Of a stretch of DNA of 64,000 nucleotides, positions 54,181 to 64,000 are shown in pieces. Position numbers and translations under genes: made by a program. Position 1 is the first letter of the stretch, and each line of letters begins with the position of its first letter. The notes under the pieces were generated by a model that worked only from the letters and a program-made list of their open reading frames with translations, was not told the DNA's origin and did no database searches. Source of the stretch: Acidiflorens sp963847715 (lineage in GTDB: Bacteria > Acidobacteriota > Terriglobia > Terriglobales > Acidobacteriaceae); the NCBI GenBank assembly GCA_963847715.1, contig CAWKAZ010000007.1:1-64000 (forward strand). Reading direction: 5' to 3'.

Positions 54181-54306
54181 TGGCTCTCAGCTCTTAGCTG
54201 CTGTCAGCTGTCAGCGCTCAGTTGTCAGTTGTCAGTTGTCAGTTAAATCAAAACCAAGAACAAGAGCAACGGCAAACGTCGCGGACAGGAATGTCCGCGG
54301 CCACAC
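54181..54306. repeat. Composite intergenic repeat: gtcagtt simple repeats plus 18-nt palindrome (copy A)
   Basis: Imperfect units of tcagttgtcag are followed by aaatcaaaaccaagaacaa and the palindrome GCGGACAGGAATGTCCGC at 54281-54298, then gccacac. The same order recurs at 55295-55380, and the palindrome recurs inverted at 58427-58444. Confidence 0.8.
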
Positions 54307-54308
54307 GG

Positions 54309-55274
54309 CTAGTGGAGGGCAGATAGGAGGGCCTGCTTCCAGCGCGTGTTGTCCATGGTCCAGCAGATTTTTGCCTTGTGTTTCTTTTCGAGGACGGAAG
54401 ACCAGAGGGCACGATTGCGGTCATCCGCAGCGACGTTCAGGCGATCGACAACCGTCATGCCTCGAGTCAGTTCACTTTGGGTTTCGACGTCAATGTAATG
54501 CTCACTCCAGTTGGTTCCGATCGTGGGATCGAGCGCGATCGCCATGGCGATTGGATCTGGTAGCGAAATACCGTCCTCTCCGGTCTGCACTTTGTAGGCT
54601 TTGCGGGCGTGGCTGTTGCATTCGATGGTGAACTTTGCTAGCGGCGTGTTAAGCGCGAGGATGCGGGCGATATCGTCCTCGCGCACAACAGCATCTCCGC
54701 GGGAAAGATGCCAGCCAACGAGTTCGATAGGCAGGCCGCTATACATTACGATACGGGCGGCTTCGGGATCAACCCAGATGTTGTACTCCGCTGCGGGAGT
54801 CACGTTGCCTTCGCAGCAGGGCGCGCCGCCCATGATGACGCAGCGTCCGACTTTCGCCGCAATCTCTGGCTTCTTCGCTACGGCGAGCGCAATGTTGGTG
54901 AGCGGGCCGAGGGTGACCAGGACGAGTCCGGGGTTGTGTTCGACTGCGGAGATGATGGCATCCACCGCGTGCGTGGTTGCTGCTGACTGATGCGGCGCGG
55001 GATAGTTGTGATCGCCCAAGCCGTCACGTCCATGAAACCAGGTCGCGTTTTGATATGCGCGCAGCAGAGGCTGGTCGGCGCCGGTGTGGACGGGGACTGT
55101 GGCTCCGCAGAGCTCGACCGTGTAGAGCGCGTTGCGCGTAGATTGCTGGACGGGAACATTTCCGGCGACCGTGGTGATAGCAACGACACAGACGTCTGGC
55201 GCACGTAGGGCCATGATTAACGCGACAGCATCGTCGGAGGCGGTGTCGGTATCGATCAGGAAGGGTCGCGGCAC
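54309..55274 (-). CDS. Nucleoside hydrolase (IUNH family)
   Basis: Members cleave the N-glycosidic bond of ribonucleosides, releasing base and ribose. The calcium-binding N-terminal motif reads DTDTASDDAVA (residues 8-17), a slight departure from the usual DTDPGxDDA but with all Asp ligands. Further landmarks are TTVAGNVPVQQSTRNA, VHTGADQPL, FHGRDGLGD and VTLGPLTNIALA. Start is GTG at 55274 in a 321-residue protein. In this neighbourhood it would feed uracil or thymine into the reductive pyrimidine pathway. Confidence 0.92.
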   Translation of the reverse strand: MPRPFLIDTDTASDDAVALIMALRAPDVCVVAITTVAGNVPVQQSTRNALYTVELCGATVPVHTGADQPLLRAYQNATWFHGRDGLGDHNYPAPHQSAATTHAVDAIISAVEHNPGLVLVTLGPLTNIALAVAKKPEIAAKVGRCVIMGGAPCCEGNVTPAAEYNIWVDPEAARIVMYSGLPIELVGWHLSRGDAVVREDDIARILALNTPLAKFTIECNSHARKAYKVQTGEDGISLPDPIAMAIALDPTIGTNWSEHYIDVETQSELTRGMTVVDRLNVAADDRNRALWSSVLEKKHKAKICWTMDNTRWKQALLSALH

Positions 55275-55294
55275 GCGGGTAGGATAGCAGGAAG

Positions 55295-55380
55295 CTCTCA
55301 GTTGTCAGTTCTCAGTTCCCAGTTAAATCAAAATCAAGAACAAAGGCAAGAGCCGCGGACAGGAATGTCCGCGACCACAC
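55295..55380. repeat. Composite intergenic repeat (copy B)
   Basis: It has the same order as copy A: ctcagttgtcagttctcagt units, agttaaatcaaaatcaagaa, then GCGGACAGGAATGTCCGC at 55355-55372 and gaccacac. It lies between the nucleoside hydrolase and DUF481 genes. Confidence 0.8.
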
Positions 55381-55434
55381 AAGAATGGGGACGGGCTTGT
55401 ACCCGCCCCCACATAATCGATGCCAGCTCCGAAC

Positions 55435-56583
55435 TTAGTGCGTGAAGGAGAAGTTCAGGCCAGTTGCCAACGTGATGTCGTTCCGCTCGATTCTCGGAGT
55501 TGAGGCCAGCGGATGGTTATCAAATACATCCGCGGCTGTAATTTGCCACCCTAGCCATTTGTGGATCTTGGTGGTCAAGGCGAGGTTGACTACGCCGCGC
55601 AAGATGCGGACATTGTCCGGCGAAGGAAAATTGAGATTGTCGGCGGGATTAATGTTGACCTGGCTGAAGGTGGGGTAGAGGAGGAAGCTCTGCGTGAAGA
55701 CGCTGTTCTTCCCAAGTTTATGCATGAAATTGTCACCCACGGTCAAAGCTGCCGAGCTATCAGAGTGGTTGTAAGTGACTTCCGGAGGTCCTTGAGTTAG
55801 GACCAAGCCCGAGAAGCTTTCATGCGTGTAGTTGATTCCGGCGAGCAGATCAAGGGTTGTGTTGGGAGACTTGATCGCATGGAAGCCGATGCCGCCTCCG
55901 AGGATGTAGCGAAGATCGAGGTTTTGCAGTGAATTGTTGAAGAAATCCGCGCTCCCGAATCCAAATACTCTCGGCATGAAGTCGCGGTCGTAGCGAAGTC
56001 CACCACTGTTCGAGTTCGCGGTGGTTTGCGAGGGTATGGGTTGGAGGGCGAGTTTGCTCGTGCTCGCGTAAATCGAGGTTTCGTAGAGCGTCAGTTTGTC
56101 GTGGAGACCGGTGCGAGCGGCGTTGAGGCCGATGTTCAGATTCTTGGTTTCGCTATTGCCGGCAGTCAAAGCGAAGCCGAGGTTTGCGCCTCCGGCCCAC
56201 CCTTGACCCCAGCCCGGATGCAGGCTTTTCTCATAAGCGGCTTCTTCGGCGGGGCTGCGAAGGATACTCACGGAGGAAATCGGCGCCTCGATCGAGCCGC
56301 CAGCTTTGGTGGCTACAACGATCTGATCGCCGCTGGTGGTGACCGGGCCAACCGCAGTTTTCGCATCAGCGGTCACGTTGAGATCGCCGGTTGTGGTCAC
56401 GGACTGGATGACATCGAATTTGATGGTCACGTCGCCAGCGTAATCCGTTTTTAGAACGAGCGTCTTACCATCGGATTTGGCGACGGTACCGGTTAGTTTG
56501 TCGCCGTTTTTGAGAACGATCTGGTCGGCTAGAGCCGGGATCGTCAGTAACAAGATGAGACCAGCTACGAATTGCTTGTGCAC
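55435..56583 (-). CDS. DUF481 outer-membrane beta-barrel-like protein
   Basis: A signal peptide (MHKQFVAGLILLLTIPALA) is followed by a small SH3-like segment (DQIVLKNGDKLTGTVAKSDG) and a C-terminal DUF481 domain (WAGGANLGFALTAGNSETKN, then GGLRYDRDF) with alternating strands, ending in the aromatic residue pattern LATGLNFSFTH. The YdiY-type family is predicted to form a barrel in the outer membrane, with unknown role. GTG at 56583 follows AGGAGG. It is monocistronic by spacing. Confidence 0.85.
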   Translation of the reverse strand: MHKQFVAGLILLLTIPALADQIVLKNGDKLTGTVAKSDGKTLVLKTDYAGDVTIKFDVIQSVTTTGDLNVTADAKTAVGPVTTSGDQIVVATKAGGSIEAPISSVSILRSPAEEAAYEKSLHPGWGQGWAGGANLGFALTAGNSETKNLNIGLNAARTGLHDKLTLYETSIYASTSKLALQPIPSQTTANSNSGGLRYDRDFMPRVFGFGSADFFNNSLQNLDLRYILGGGIGFHAIKSPNTTLDLLAGINYTHESFSGLVLTQGPPEVTYNHSDSSAALTVGDNFMHKLGKNSVFTQSFLLYPTFSQVNINPADNLNFPSPDNVRILRGVVNLALTTKIHKWLGWQITAADVFDNHPLASTPRIERNDITLATGLNFSFTH

Positions 56584-56781
56584 AACACACCTCCTATATT
56601 TTTGGACCGCAAAACGGGATCGAATTCAGTATTTGGAGTAAACGGAGCCCTGCGGCAGCAAGAGAAGTGGGCACAAAAAGTTCCTTGCCGCCACAAACGA
56701 ACTATCTCAGTATTTGGATTTAAAAATTATATCGGGTGGGCGCAGACTTGTCATTCAAACCGGCAGGCAGTCAGAGCCGAG

Positions 56782-56982
56782 TCAAGCTTTGTTTTCCGGT
56801 TTGGTGTCAGGCTTGGTCTCAGCCTTCGTGTCGGTGGGCGTATCCTTCATTCCATCTTTCAGGGCGCGAATTCCTTCGCCCAGACCCTTACCCAACTCAG
56901 GCAGCTTCTTGGGGCCGAAAACCAGCAATGCGATGAAGAAGATCACCAGCAGGTGCATGGGCTGAAAAAGACCTTCCAACAT
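56782..56982 (-). CDS. tatA: Sec-independent translocase subunit TatA/E
   Basis: The 66-residue protein has the TatA layout: one N-terminal transmembrane helix (LLVIFFIALLVF), the hinge FGPKKLPELGKGLGEGIRAL forming the amphipathic helix, and a charged tail. It forms the protein-conducting part of the twin-arginine pathway, needed by the Tat substrates in this window (2449, 19433, 28798). No tatB or tatC is nearby. Confidence 0.92.
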   Translation of the reverse strand: MLEGLFQPMHLLVIFFIALLVFGPKKLPELGKGLGEGIRALKDGMKDTPTDTKAETKPDTKPENKA

Positions 56983-57384
56983 AAAACCTCCAGAACGGCG
57001 TGGCTACCAGCAGCGGGAGCCGCTATCACGTAGTGTACCGCAAGTGATCGGCTACGGTCTTATTTCAATTTCCGATGGGATTACCCGCAGGTGCTAGGGG
57101 GCTGGAAAGACTCCATCGGAGGAAAGGCGACCACCCGGGCTGAAGCCGGTGGTCGCTCTCTCCCATTGACTCCCCCGCCCACCCGCGCTAGGCTTTAATC
57201 AATGGTTGTCATCCGCCCCGTCGTTGGGGTGCGCAATTCGGTTCGGTCTACTTCCTCATCCAGCTATTTGCGTGCAAAAAATGCCGGCGCGAGTTCCGCC
57301 GATGGTAGCGGTCAACCTCATGCCGGAAACCCACATCGAACGGTGAGCCCTGTCTGGCTGCTGGAGGCGGCGACCCTTTTCTGA
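56983..57384. other. 400-bp intergenic region with a REP-like hairpin
   Basis: A 9-bp hairpin GCGACCACC/GGTGGTCGC lies at 57127-57156 without a T-run, resembling dispersed palindromic repeats. A 60-codon frame at 57202-57384 ends at the phoH start but has no ribosome site or recognisable sequence; I do not call it a gene. Confidence 0.5.
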
Positions 57385-58410
57385 ATGAAAAAACAAATTG
57401 AGCTTGGCCCTAATATCGAGACCCTGTTCGGAGCGCGCGACGAGAATCTTCACGTGCTCGAAGATGGCCTGAACATTAATATCGATCTCCGTTCTGACAG
57501 CATTGAACTTGAAGGAGCTCCGCGCGACGTAGCCCGCGCCGAGCAGCTCTTCGCCGACTACGAGCATCTGCGCAAGTCCGGACACCAGTTTCAGAATGGC
57601 GACCTGAGCAGTATGCTGCGCGTGGTCGTCACCGACCCGAACGCCACCCTCCGCGGACTCGCCGAGGCTGGACGCCAGCGTTCCTTTGGCCGGCGCACCG
57701 TCCAGCCGAAGAGCCCTAACCAGCGCCGCTACCTCGAAGCCATCGAGCACCACGACATGGTCTTCGGCGTCGGCCCCGCCGGCACCGGCAAGACTTATCT
57801 AGCGGTCGCCATGGCCATTTCGGCCCTGCTCAACAAGCAGGTGAATCGCATCATCCTGGCGCGCCCCGCCGTCGAAGCCGGCGAGCGTCTTGGCTTTTTG
57901 CCCGGCACGTTGCAGGAAAAAATCGATCCCTACCTGCGTCCTCTATACGACGCATTGTTTGACATGCTCGATCCCGAGCGCGTTGAGCGCTATCTCGAAA
58001 AGAACATCATCGAGATCGCCCCCATTGCCTTCATGCGCGGACGCACACTCAATGACTCATTCGTTATTCTCGACGAAGCCCAGAACACCACCTCCGAGCA
58101 AATGAAAATGTTCGTCACCCGCCTCGGGTTCGGTTCAAAAGCGGTGATTACGGGTGACGTCACCCAAATCGATCTTCCCAGCGCCCGCCGCAGCGGACTG
58201 ATCGAAGCCGTCGACATTCTCCAAGGCGTGAACGGCATTTCCTTCGTTCACTTCGACGAGAGCGACGTAGTGCGTCATCATCTCGTGCAACGAATTATCC
58301 GCGCCTACGACGAGCACAAAACGCGTTTAGCCGAACAGCAGCTGTCGCTACTAGAACCGAAGCCAGTCGAGCGTCAGGGACTGCCAGAAGAACCACCCCT
58401 AAGGAACTAA
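57385..58410 (+). CDS. phoH: PhoH-family ATPase/helicase-like protein
   Basis: An N-terminal KH-like segment (ENLHVLEDGLNINIDLRSDS) precedes the PhoH NTPase domain with Walker A GPAGTGKT at 130-137, Walker B FVILDEAQN near 229, and the family's ILARPAVEAGERLGFLPGTL. The 341-residue length is typical. PhoH proteins bind ATP and are linked to RNA processing; the gene commonly stands upstream of ybeY, as it does here. Confidence 0.94.
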   Translation: MKKQIELGPNIETLFGARDENLHVLEDGLNINIDLRSDSIELEGAPRDVARAEQLFADYEHLRKSGHQFQNGDLSSMLRVVVTDPNATLRGLAEAGRQRSFGRRTVQPKSPNQRRYLEAIEHHDMVFGVGPAGTGKTYLAVAMAISALLNKQVNRIILARPAVEAGERLGFLPGTLQEKIDPYLRPLYDALFDMLDPERVERYLEKNIIEIAPIAFMRGRTLNDSFVILDEAQNTTSEQMKMFVTRLGFGSKAVITGDVTQIDLPSARRSGLIEAVDILQGVNGISFVHFDESDVVRHHLVQRIIRAYDEHKTRLAEQQLSLLEPKPVERQGLPEEPPLRN

Positions 58411-58747
58411 AACTGATCGTGTGGTCGCGGACATTCCTGTCCGCGGCCTTTGACTTTGTTTTTGCATTTGCCTTTGTTGCTTTTGCTTTCGGCTTTCTGC
58501 TTTCGACTTTGCTTTTGTTTTCGACTTTGCTTTTGCTTTCGACTTTGCTTTTGTTTTGACTTTGCTTTTTGCTTTTGATTTTCGCGGACGAATTTAAGCC
58601 AGACCGAAGTCGAAGGCTCTGTCCGTATCACCCAGGAGGGAGCCTCACCGCTGCCTCCTTTTCGCTTTGGCGTCGGAGGTTCGTATCAGGGCATCGCTTC
58701 AGCGATGCCGCAGGTTTCTGAATTAGAAAACCCCTTTAGGGGCTGGC
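58411..58747. repeat. Palindrome copy C, tttgctttt simple repeat and REP-like hairpins
   Basis: The palindrome at 58427-58444 is the inverse of copies A and B and is followed by about 130 bp of ctttgctttt-type simple sequence (58445-58585), the reverse-strand counterpart of the caagaacaa tract in those copies. A second palindrome GGCATCGC-ttca-GCGATGCC lies near 58690-58710, and aaccccttta/ggggct near 58731. No gene is present; the low-complexity frame at 58407-58631 is spurious. Confidence 0.7.
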
Positions 58748-59233
58748 TTGGAGCCCTCAAACTTGGTCATCTTTCAAAAACGAGTTCCTAATCTCACCGA
58801 GCTAGCCCTCGACCGCTTCGTAGCGCGCGCCCGCCGCGCCGCAGGTTTGAAAGCCAAGGTCAATGTACTGGTCACCACTAGCGCCGAAATGAAATCGCTG
58901 AACCGCCAATTCCGCGACAAAGACAAACCCACCGACGTCCTCTCCTTTCCCGCCGAGCCCGGCCTTCAAAAAGAACTCGCCGGAGAGATCGCGATCTCCG
59001 CCGAGATCGCCACCAGGAACGCCCTAGCCTTAGGACACTCTCCGGCCGAGGAAATCAAAATCCTAGTCCTGCACGGCATCCTCCATCTGCGCGGCTACGA
59101 TCATGAGTGCGACAATGGACAGATGGCCAGGCGCGAAAAACAGCTGCGCGCAAAACTCCACCTGCCGCTCGGACTGATCGAACGAACAGCATCAGACCGC
59201 GTCGAAACGAGCGCTAAGAGGAGGAACCGCTAG
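58748..59233 (+). CDS. ybeY: Endoribonuclease YbeY
   Basis: YbeY matures 16S rRNA 3' ends and takes part in ribosome quality control. The zinc site HGILHLRGYDH (H109, H113, H119) and the preceding KPTDVLSFP motif are intact in 161 residues. The start is TTG at 58748. It is downstream of phoH and its stop is 2 bp before the corC-like gene, matching the conserved phoH-ybeY-corC order. Confidence 0.95.
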   Translation: MEPSNLVIFQKRVPNLTELALDRFVARARRAAGLKAKVNVLVTTSAEMKSLNRQFRDKDKPTDVLSFPAEPGLQKELAGEIAISAEIATRNALALGHSPAEEIKILVLHGILHLRGYDHECDNGQMARREKQLRAKLHLPLGLIERTASDRVETSAKRRNR

Positions 59234-59235
59234 CC

Positions 59236-60498
59236 ATGATTGGCGCCAGCGTCGGTCTCGTCCTTCTCTTCGCCCTGCTCACCCTCGTCTCGTATGTCGA
59301 TCGCCTCTACCAGGAGATCGGCAAATTCCTCTCCCGCGAATTTCAGGACAACATCGACGCCTTCGAGCAGATCGTAGAGCCGCGCCTCGGCGTAACGCGC
59401 GAGCGCGCCTCGCTTTCCATGGCGATTCTGACCCAGCTAGTCACCGCCGCCATCGCCATGATCGTCGGCTTCACCGTGTTTCGCGATCGGGCCTGGAGCA
59501 TCTACGAAGTCCTCGAAGCCACGCTCAGCCTGATTCTGATCATCATTGTCTTCAACCGCCTGCTGCCCTTCGTATTCTTTTCCCGCACCCGGGGACGCTG
59601 GCTCGAACACTTCGCGCTTCTCCTGCGTTCGCTGATCTACCTGGTTCTGCCGGTAACCCTGGTGCTCGGCTTCTGCCAGTCGGTCACCGCCCTAACCCGC
59701 GAGCACGGTGACGCCCAGCCCGAGACTTCTTCAGAAGCGGTGGACGCGCTGATCGAAGCCGGGCAGGAAGAGGGCATCATTCAGGAAGGCGACCGCGAAC
59801 TGATCCAGTCCGTCGTCGAATTCAGCGGCAAGACTGTTCGCGAGGCCATGAAGCCGCGGCCCGAGATGGTCGCCGTTCCCTCCGACTACACGGTCGAGCA
59901 GATCGTCGAACTGCTGCGGGGCAAACCCTACTCACGCATCCCTGTCTATGAGGGTTCGATCCACCACATCAAAGGCATTCTCCACACCCAGGATGTCCTG
60001 CAGGTTCCCGACTCCGAAGCCCACGTACGCACGGTTGCGACACTCATGCGTACGGACGTCTACTTCGTCCCGGAGAGCAAACTGGTCAGCGACCTGTTGC
60101 GCGAGATGCAGCGCAGCAACGTCCGCATGGCCATCGTCGTCGATGAATATGGAGGCGTCGCCGGCCTGGTCACCATCGAAGACCTCGTCGAAGAAATCGT
60201 CGGCGAAATCGGCGACGAACACGAAAAAGCGCAGGTCGTGCAGGAGAACGATCATTCTTACGTCGTCCCCGGCAACATGGACGTCGACCGCCTAGACGAA
60301 CTCTTCGGCATGCGTCCCGAGGGCCACGAATCTTCCACCATCGCCGGCCTGGTCAGCGAAATCGCCGGACGCATTCCCCGCAAAGGCGAAGTCATCGAAG
60401 ACGAAGGCCTCAAGTTCGAAGTCCTGGACTCCACCGATCGCCGAGTAGAGCGAGTCCGCATCACCTCAACCGAACCAAAGCAACTGAAGCTGATCTAA
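59236..60498 (+). CDS. CorC/HlyC-type hemolysin-family protein with CBS pair
   Basis: The 420-residue protein has an N-terminal membrane region with four hydrophobic helices (e.g. AILTQLVTAAIAMIVGFTVF, EATLSLILIIIVFNRLLPFV). A CBS-domain pair follows (VREAMKPRPEMVAVPSDYTV; RMAIVVDEYGGVAGLVTIED) and a C-terminal transporter-associated CorC_HlyC domain (VPGNMDVDRLDELFGM, AGRIPRKGEVIEDEGLKFEV). Relatives support magnesium or cobalt efflux and membrane homeostasis. It is the last gene of the phoH-ybeY group. Confidence 0.88.
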   Translation: MIGASVGLVLLFALLTLVSYVDRLYQEIGKFLSREFQDNIDAFEQIVEPRLGVTRERASLSMAILTQLVTAAIAMIVGFTVFRDRAWSIYEVLEATLSLILIIIVFNRLLPFVFFSRTRGRWLEHFALLLRSLIYLVLPVTLVLGFCQSVTALTREHGDAQPETSSEAVDALIEAGQEEGIIQEGDRELIQSVVEFSGKTVREAMKPRPEMVAVPSDYTVEQIVELLRGKPYSRIPVYEGSIHHIKGILHTQDVLQVPDSEAHVRTVATLMRTDVYFVPESKLVSDLLREMQRSNVRMAIVVDEYGGVAGLVTIEDLVEEIVGEIGDEHEKAQVVQENDHSYVVPGNMDVDRLDELFGMRPEGHESSTIAGLVSEIAGRIPRKGEVIEDEGLKFEVLDSTDRRVERVRITSTEPKQLKLI

Positions 60499-60892
60499 GA
60501 CCAATCCCTGACCGGCCGCTTTAACGAGCTAAACAAGAAATGTCATCCTGAGCCCAGCCGGGCCAGACGCGAAGCGAATGGCTCGGCGGAGTCGAAGGAC
60601 CCCTACCCGCATGAGCCATCGATGAACCGAGCAAGGCGTTTTGTCGATGCCGTCAGAGTTTGAGCCTTTGGAGTGGCGCAGCGGTTTACCGCTGCGATTC
60701 GGGCGCCCAAATCGTGGCGGCTTTAGCCTCTGAGGGACTGCGGTTAGAACTCTAGGCAATTGCTCACCATGGTGACTTTCGTTACCACCCACCGCACTCC
60801 GGAGTACCGAGGTAACCTTCCCAAAGATACTTGCATGGTCGAAATTCATACAGTTGGCGCATGTCCATAGGACATGTCCCCCAGGAGGCTGT
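60499..60892. other. Intergenic region with dispersed-repeat-like sequence
   Basis: From about 60540 it contains aatgtcatcctgag and ggagtcgaaggacccctac, a string that resembles dispersed intergenic repeats of several bacterial groups, then gcgcagcggtttaccgctgcg, a short palindrome near 60675. No gene is supported. Confidence 0.5.
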
Positions 60893-61672
60893 ATGAAGTT
60901 CGGCGTTTGCAAGTTCGCTTTCTTGTCCGTGTTGGCCAGCGTCTGTGTCCTGGTCCTCGCCGGATGCGGCGCAAGCAACAATCTAAATCTGACGCAGGGT
61001 AACTGGTCGATGACGGCAACATCAACGGGTGGTGCCGGAACCTACTACGTCGGCGGAAATCTCACACAGAGCGGAAGCACACTGTCGGGCTCAATGTACG
61101 TAGTCAATTCATGCATCAATTCCTCGCAGGCGATCGCTTTCACCGGAACGGTTAACGGAAAGAATGTAACGCTGACTTCAGCGAGTGCATCCGGACAAGT
61201 CATCTCGGTGACCGCGTCCGGAACAGCGGGAGCCCTAAGTGGCAGCTACACCGTGACGGGTGGCTGCGCCGATGGAGATAAAGGAAGCGTCTCAGCCAGT
61301 TCCGTTCCATCCATCAGCGCCAACTGGAGCGGGCCGATTTCGGGTTCGGGCGGACCGAACGTCTCGATCGCGATCGCATTCACCCAGGCAACTACCGCTT
61401 CGTCGGACGGAACATTTGGTCTGACTGGTAATGTTACCTTCACCAACTCGAGTTGTTCTCTCACCGGCACAATCAATAGCTCGTTTATTGCGGGTCCCTA
61501 CTTGGTGGTCAACGGCCAGACGAATGAAGTCGGTGGAGGCACGGGCGATTTCACTTACACCCAGGTGCTTTTGAATAATGCGGCAACTCCGACCAGCATG
61601 AAGGGCACCTACACTGTGATCGATGGCAACTGCGGCGGAGATCTGGATTCACCAACACTCACGAAACAATAA
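60893..61672 (+). CDS. Putative secreted lipoprotein of unknown function
   Basis: ATG 60893 follows CAGGAGG. The lipoprotein signal is FLSVLASVCVLVLAGC with lipobox LAGC. The 259-residue mature part is Ser/Thr/Gly-rich and beta-type with repeating patterns (GGNLTQSGSTLSGSMYVVNS, ITFSGTVNGK-like strands, GNVTFTNSSCSLTGTINSSF), typical of acidobacterial envelope proteins. I cannot assign a function. Confidence 0.8.
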   Translation: MKFGVCKFAFLSVLASVCVLVLAGCGASNNLNLTQGNWSMTATSTGGAGTYYVGGNLTQSGSTLSGSMYVVNSCINSSQAIAFTGTVNGKNVTLTSASASGQVISVTASGTAGALSGSYTVTGGCADGDKGSVSASSVPSISANWSGPISGSGGPNVSIAIAFTQATTASSDGTFGLTGNVTFTNSSCSLTGTINSSFIAGPYLVVNGQTNEVGGGTGDFTYTQVLLNNAATPTSMKGTYTVIDGNCGGDLDSPTLTKQ

Positions 61673-61688
61673 CCCTCCTCCAAATCAA

Positions 61689-61720
61689 AAACGCCATCCA
61701 GTACGCTGGGTGGCGTTTTT
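61689..61720. terminator. Bidirectional rho-independent terminator
   Basis: The hairpin aaaaacgccatcca ... tgggtggcgttttt has A/T tracts on both sides. It lies between the convergent lipoprotein and pyrophosphatase genes and should stop transcription from both strands. Confidence 0.85.
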
Positions 61721-61742
61721 CTTTGGCTCCAAGTCGCGAACC

Positions 61743-64000
<2,258 letters not shown>

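Noticed and set aside
54181..55380. CRISPR array
   Set aside because: The repeats are few, unevenly spaced and palindromic with simple-sequence flanks, and no cas genes are present.
57202..57384. 60-codon frame directly before phoH
   Set aside because: No ribosome site, no known motif, Ser-rich low-complexity translation, and a palindromic repeat region just upstream.
58407..58631. Lys/Gln-rich minus-strand frame
   Set aside because: It translates the tttgctttt simple repeat and is not a gene.

Overview
Most of this window looks like a chromosomal piece of a soil Acidobacteriota bacterium. Lineage clues are a winged-helix/TPR membrane regulator, an Oar-like TonB receptor with an N-terminal carboxypeptidase-regulatory domain, several CRTAC1/ASPIC FG-GAP proteins, DUF4382 and TIGR03118 secreted proteins, and short palindromic repeats between genes. 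The first ~1.3 kb is different: very GC-rich, actinobacterial-looking ppc and alaX fragments that stop abruptly near 1305-1340. I read that as a chimeric join or very recent foreign DNA.

Layout. (1) 1-1340: ppc 3' end and a beheaded alaX. (2) 1410-2448: no convincing gene; holds tRNA-Leu fragments. (3) 2449-20488: an accessory catabolic/transport cluster: bicupin oxalate decarboxylase-like protein, MBL hydrolase, SDR, two secreted alpha/beta hydrolases, regulator, TonB receptor, aldehyde dehydrogenase, ThDP enzyme, MFS and dicarboxylate carriers, VOC protein. It is bracketed by two identical 42-bp direct repeats that are the 5' half of a tRNA-Leu gene. (4) 20689-28820: secreted beta-propeller and DUF4382 lipoprotein, then a sigma factor, anti-sigma factor, unknown protein and CHAT-TPR protease-like protein. 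(5) 28798-42968: a divergent locus. The left arm carries a deiodinase-like protein interrupted in frame by TGA (a predicted selenoprotein with a SECIS-like hairpin), a histidine kinase, a response regulator and a CRTAC1 protein. The right arm carries DAHP synthase, an HZS-alpha-like c-type cytochrome, a second CRTAC1 protein, a YVTN-propeller/dihaem cytochrome, another propeller, a RidA-family protein and a periplasmic binding protein, mostly with start/stop overlaps. (6) 43011-55274: tRNA-Val, then a reductive pyrimidine/nucleoside catabolism cluster (CoA-acylating semialdehyde dehydrogenase, dihydropyrimidinase, LLM flavin/F420 enzyme, NCS1 permease, beta-ureidopropionase, nucleoside hydrolase), interrupted by an acyltransferase-like membrane protein, a frameshifted gene and a second sigma/anti-sigma cassette. 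(7) 55435-64000: DUF481 protein, TatA, phoH-ybeY-corC, a lipoprotein and a membrane pyrophosphatase running off the window.

How the genes fit. In region 6, nucleosides would be cleaved, bases imported, dihydropyrimidines opened, ureido acids hydrolysed and malonate semialdehyde turned into acetyl-CoA; dihydropyrimidine dehydrogenase and the beta-alanine aminotransferase are not in the window. Region 5 is the most unusual: two divergent operons combining a predicted Sec-containing membrane redox protein, a two-component system, two CRTAC1 proteins and c-type cytochromes suggest an envelope redox system that I cannot match to any described pathway.
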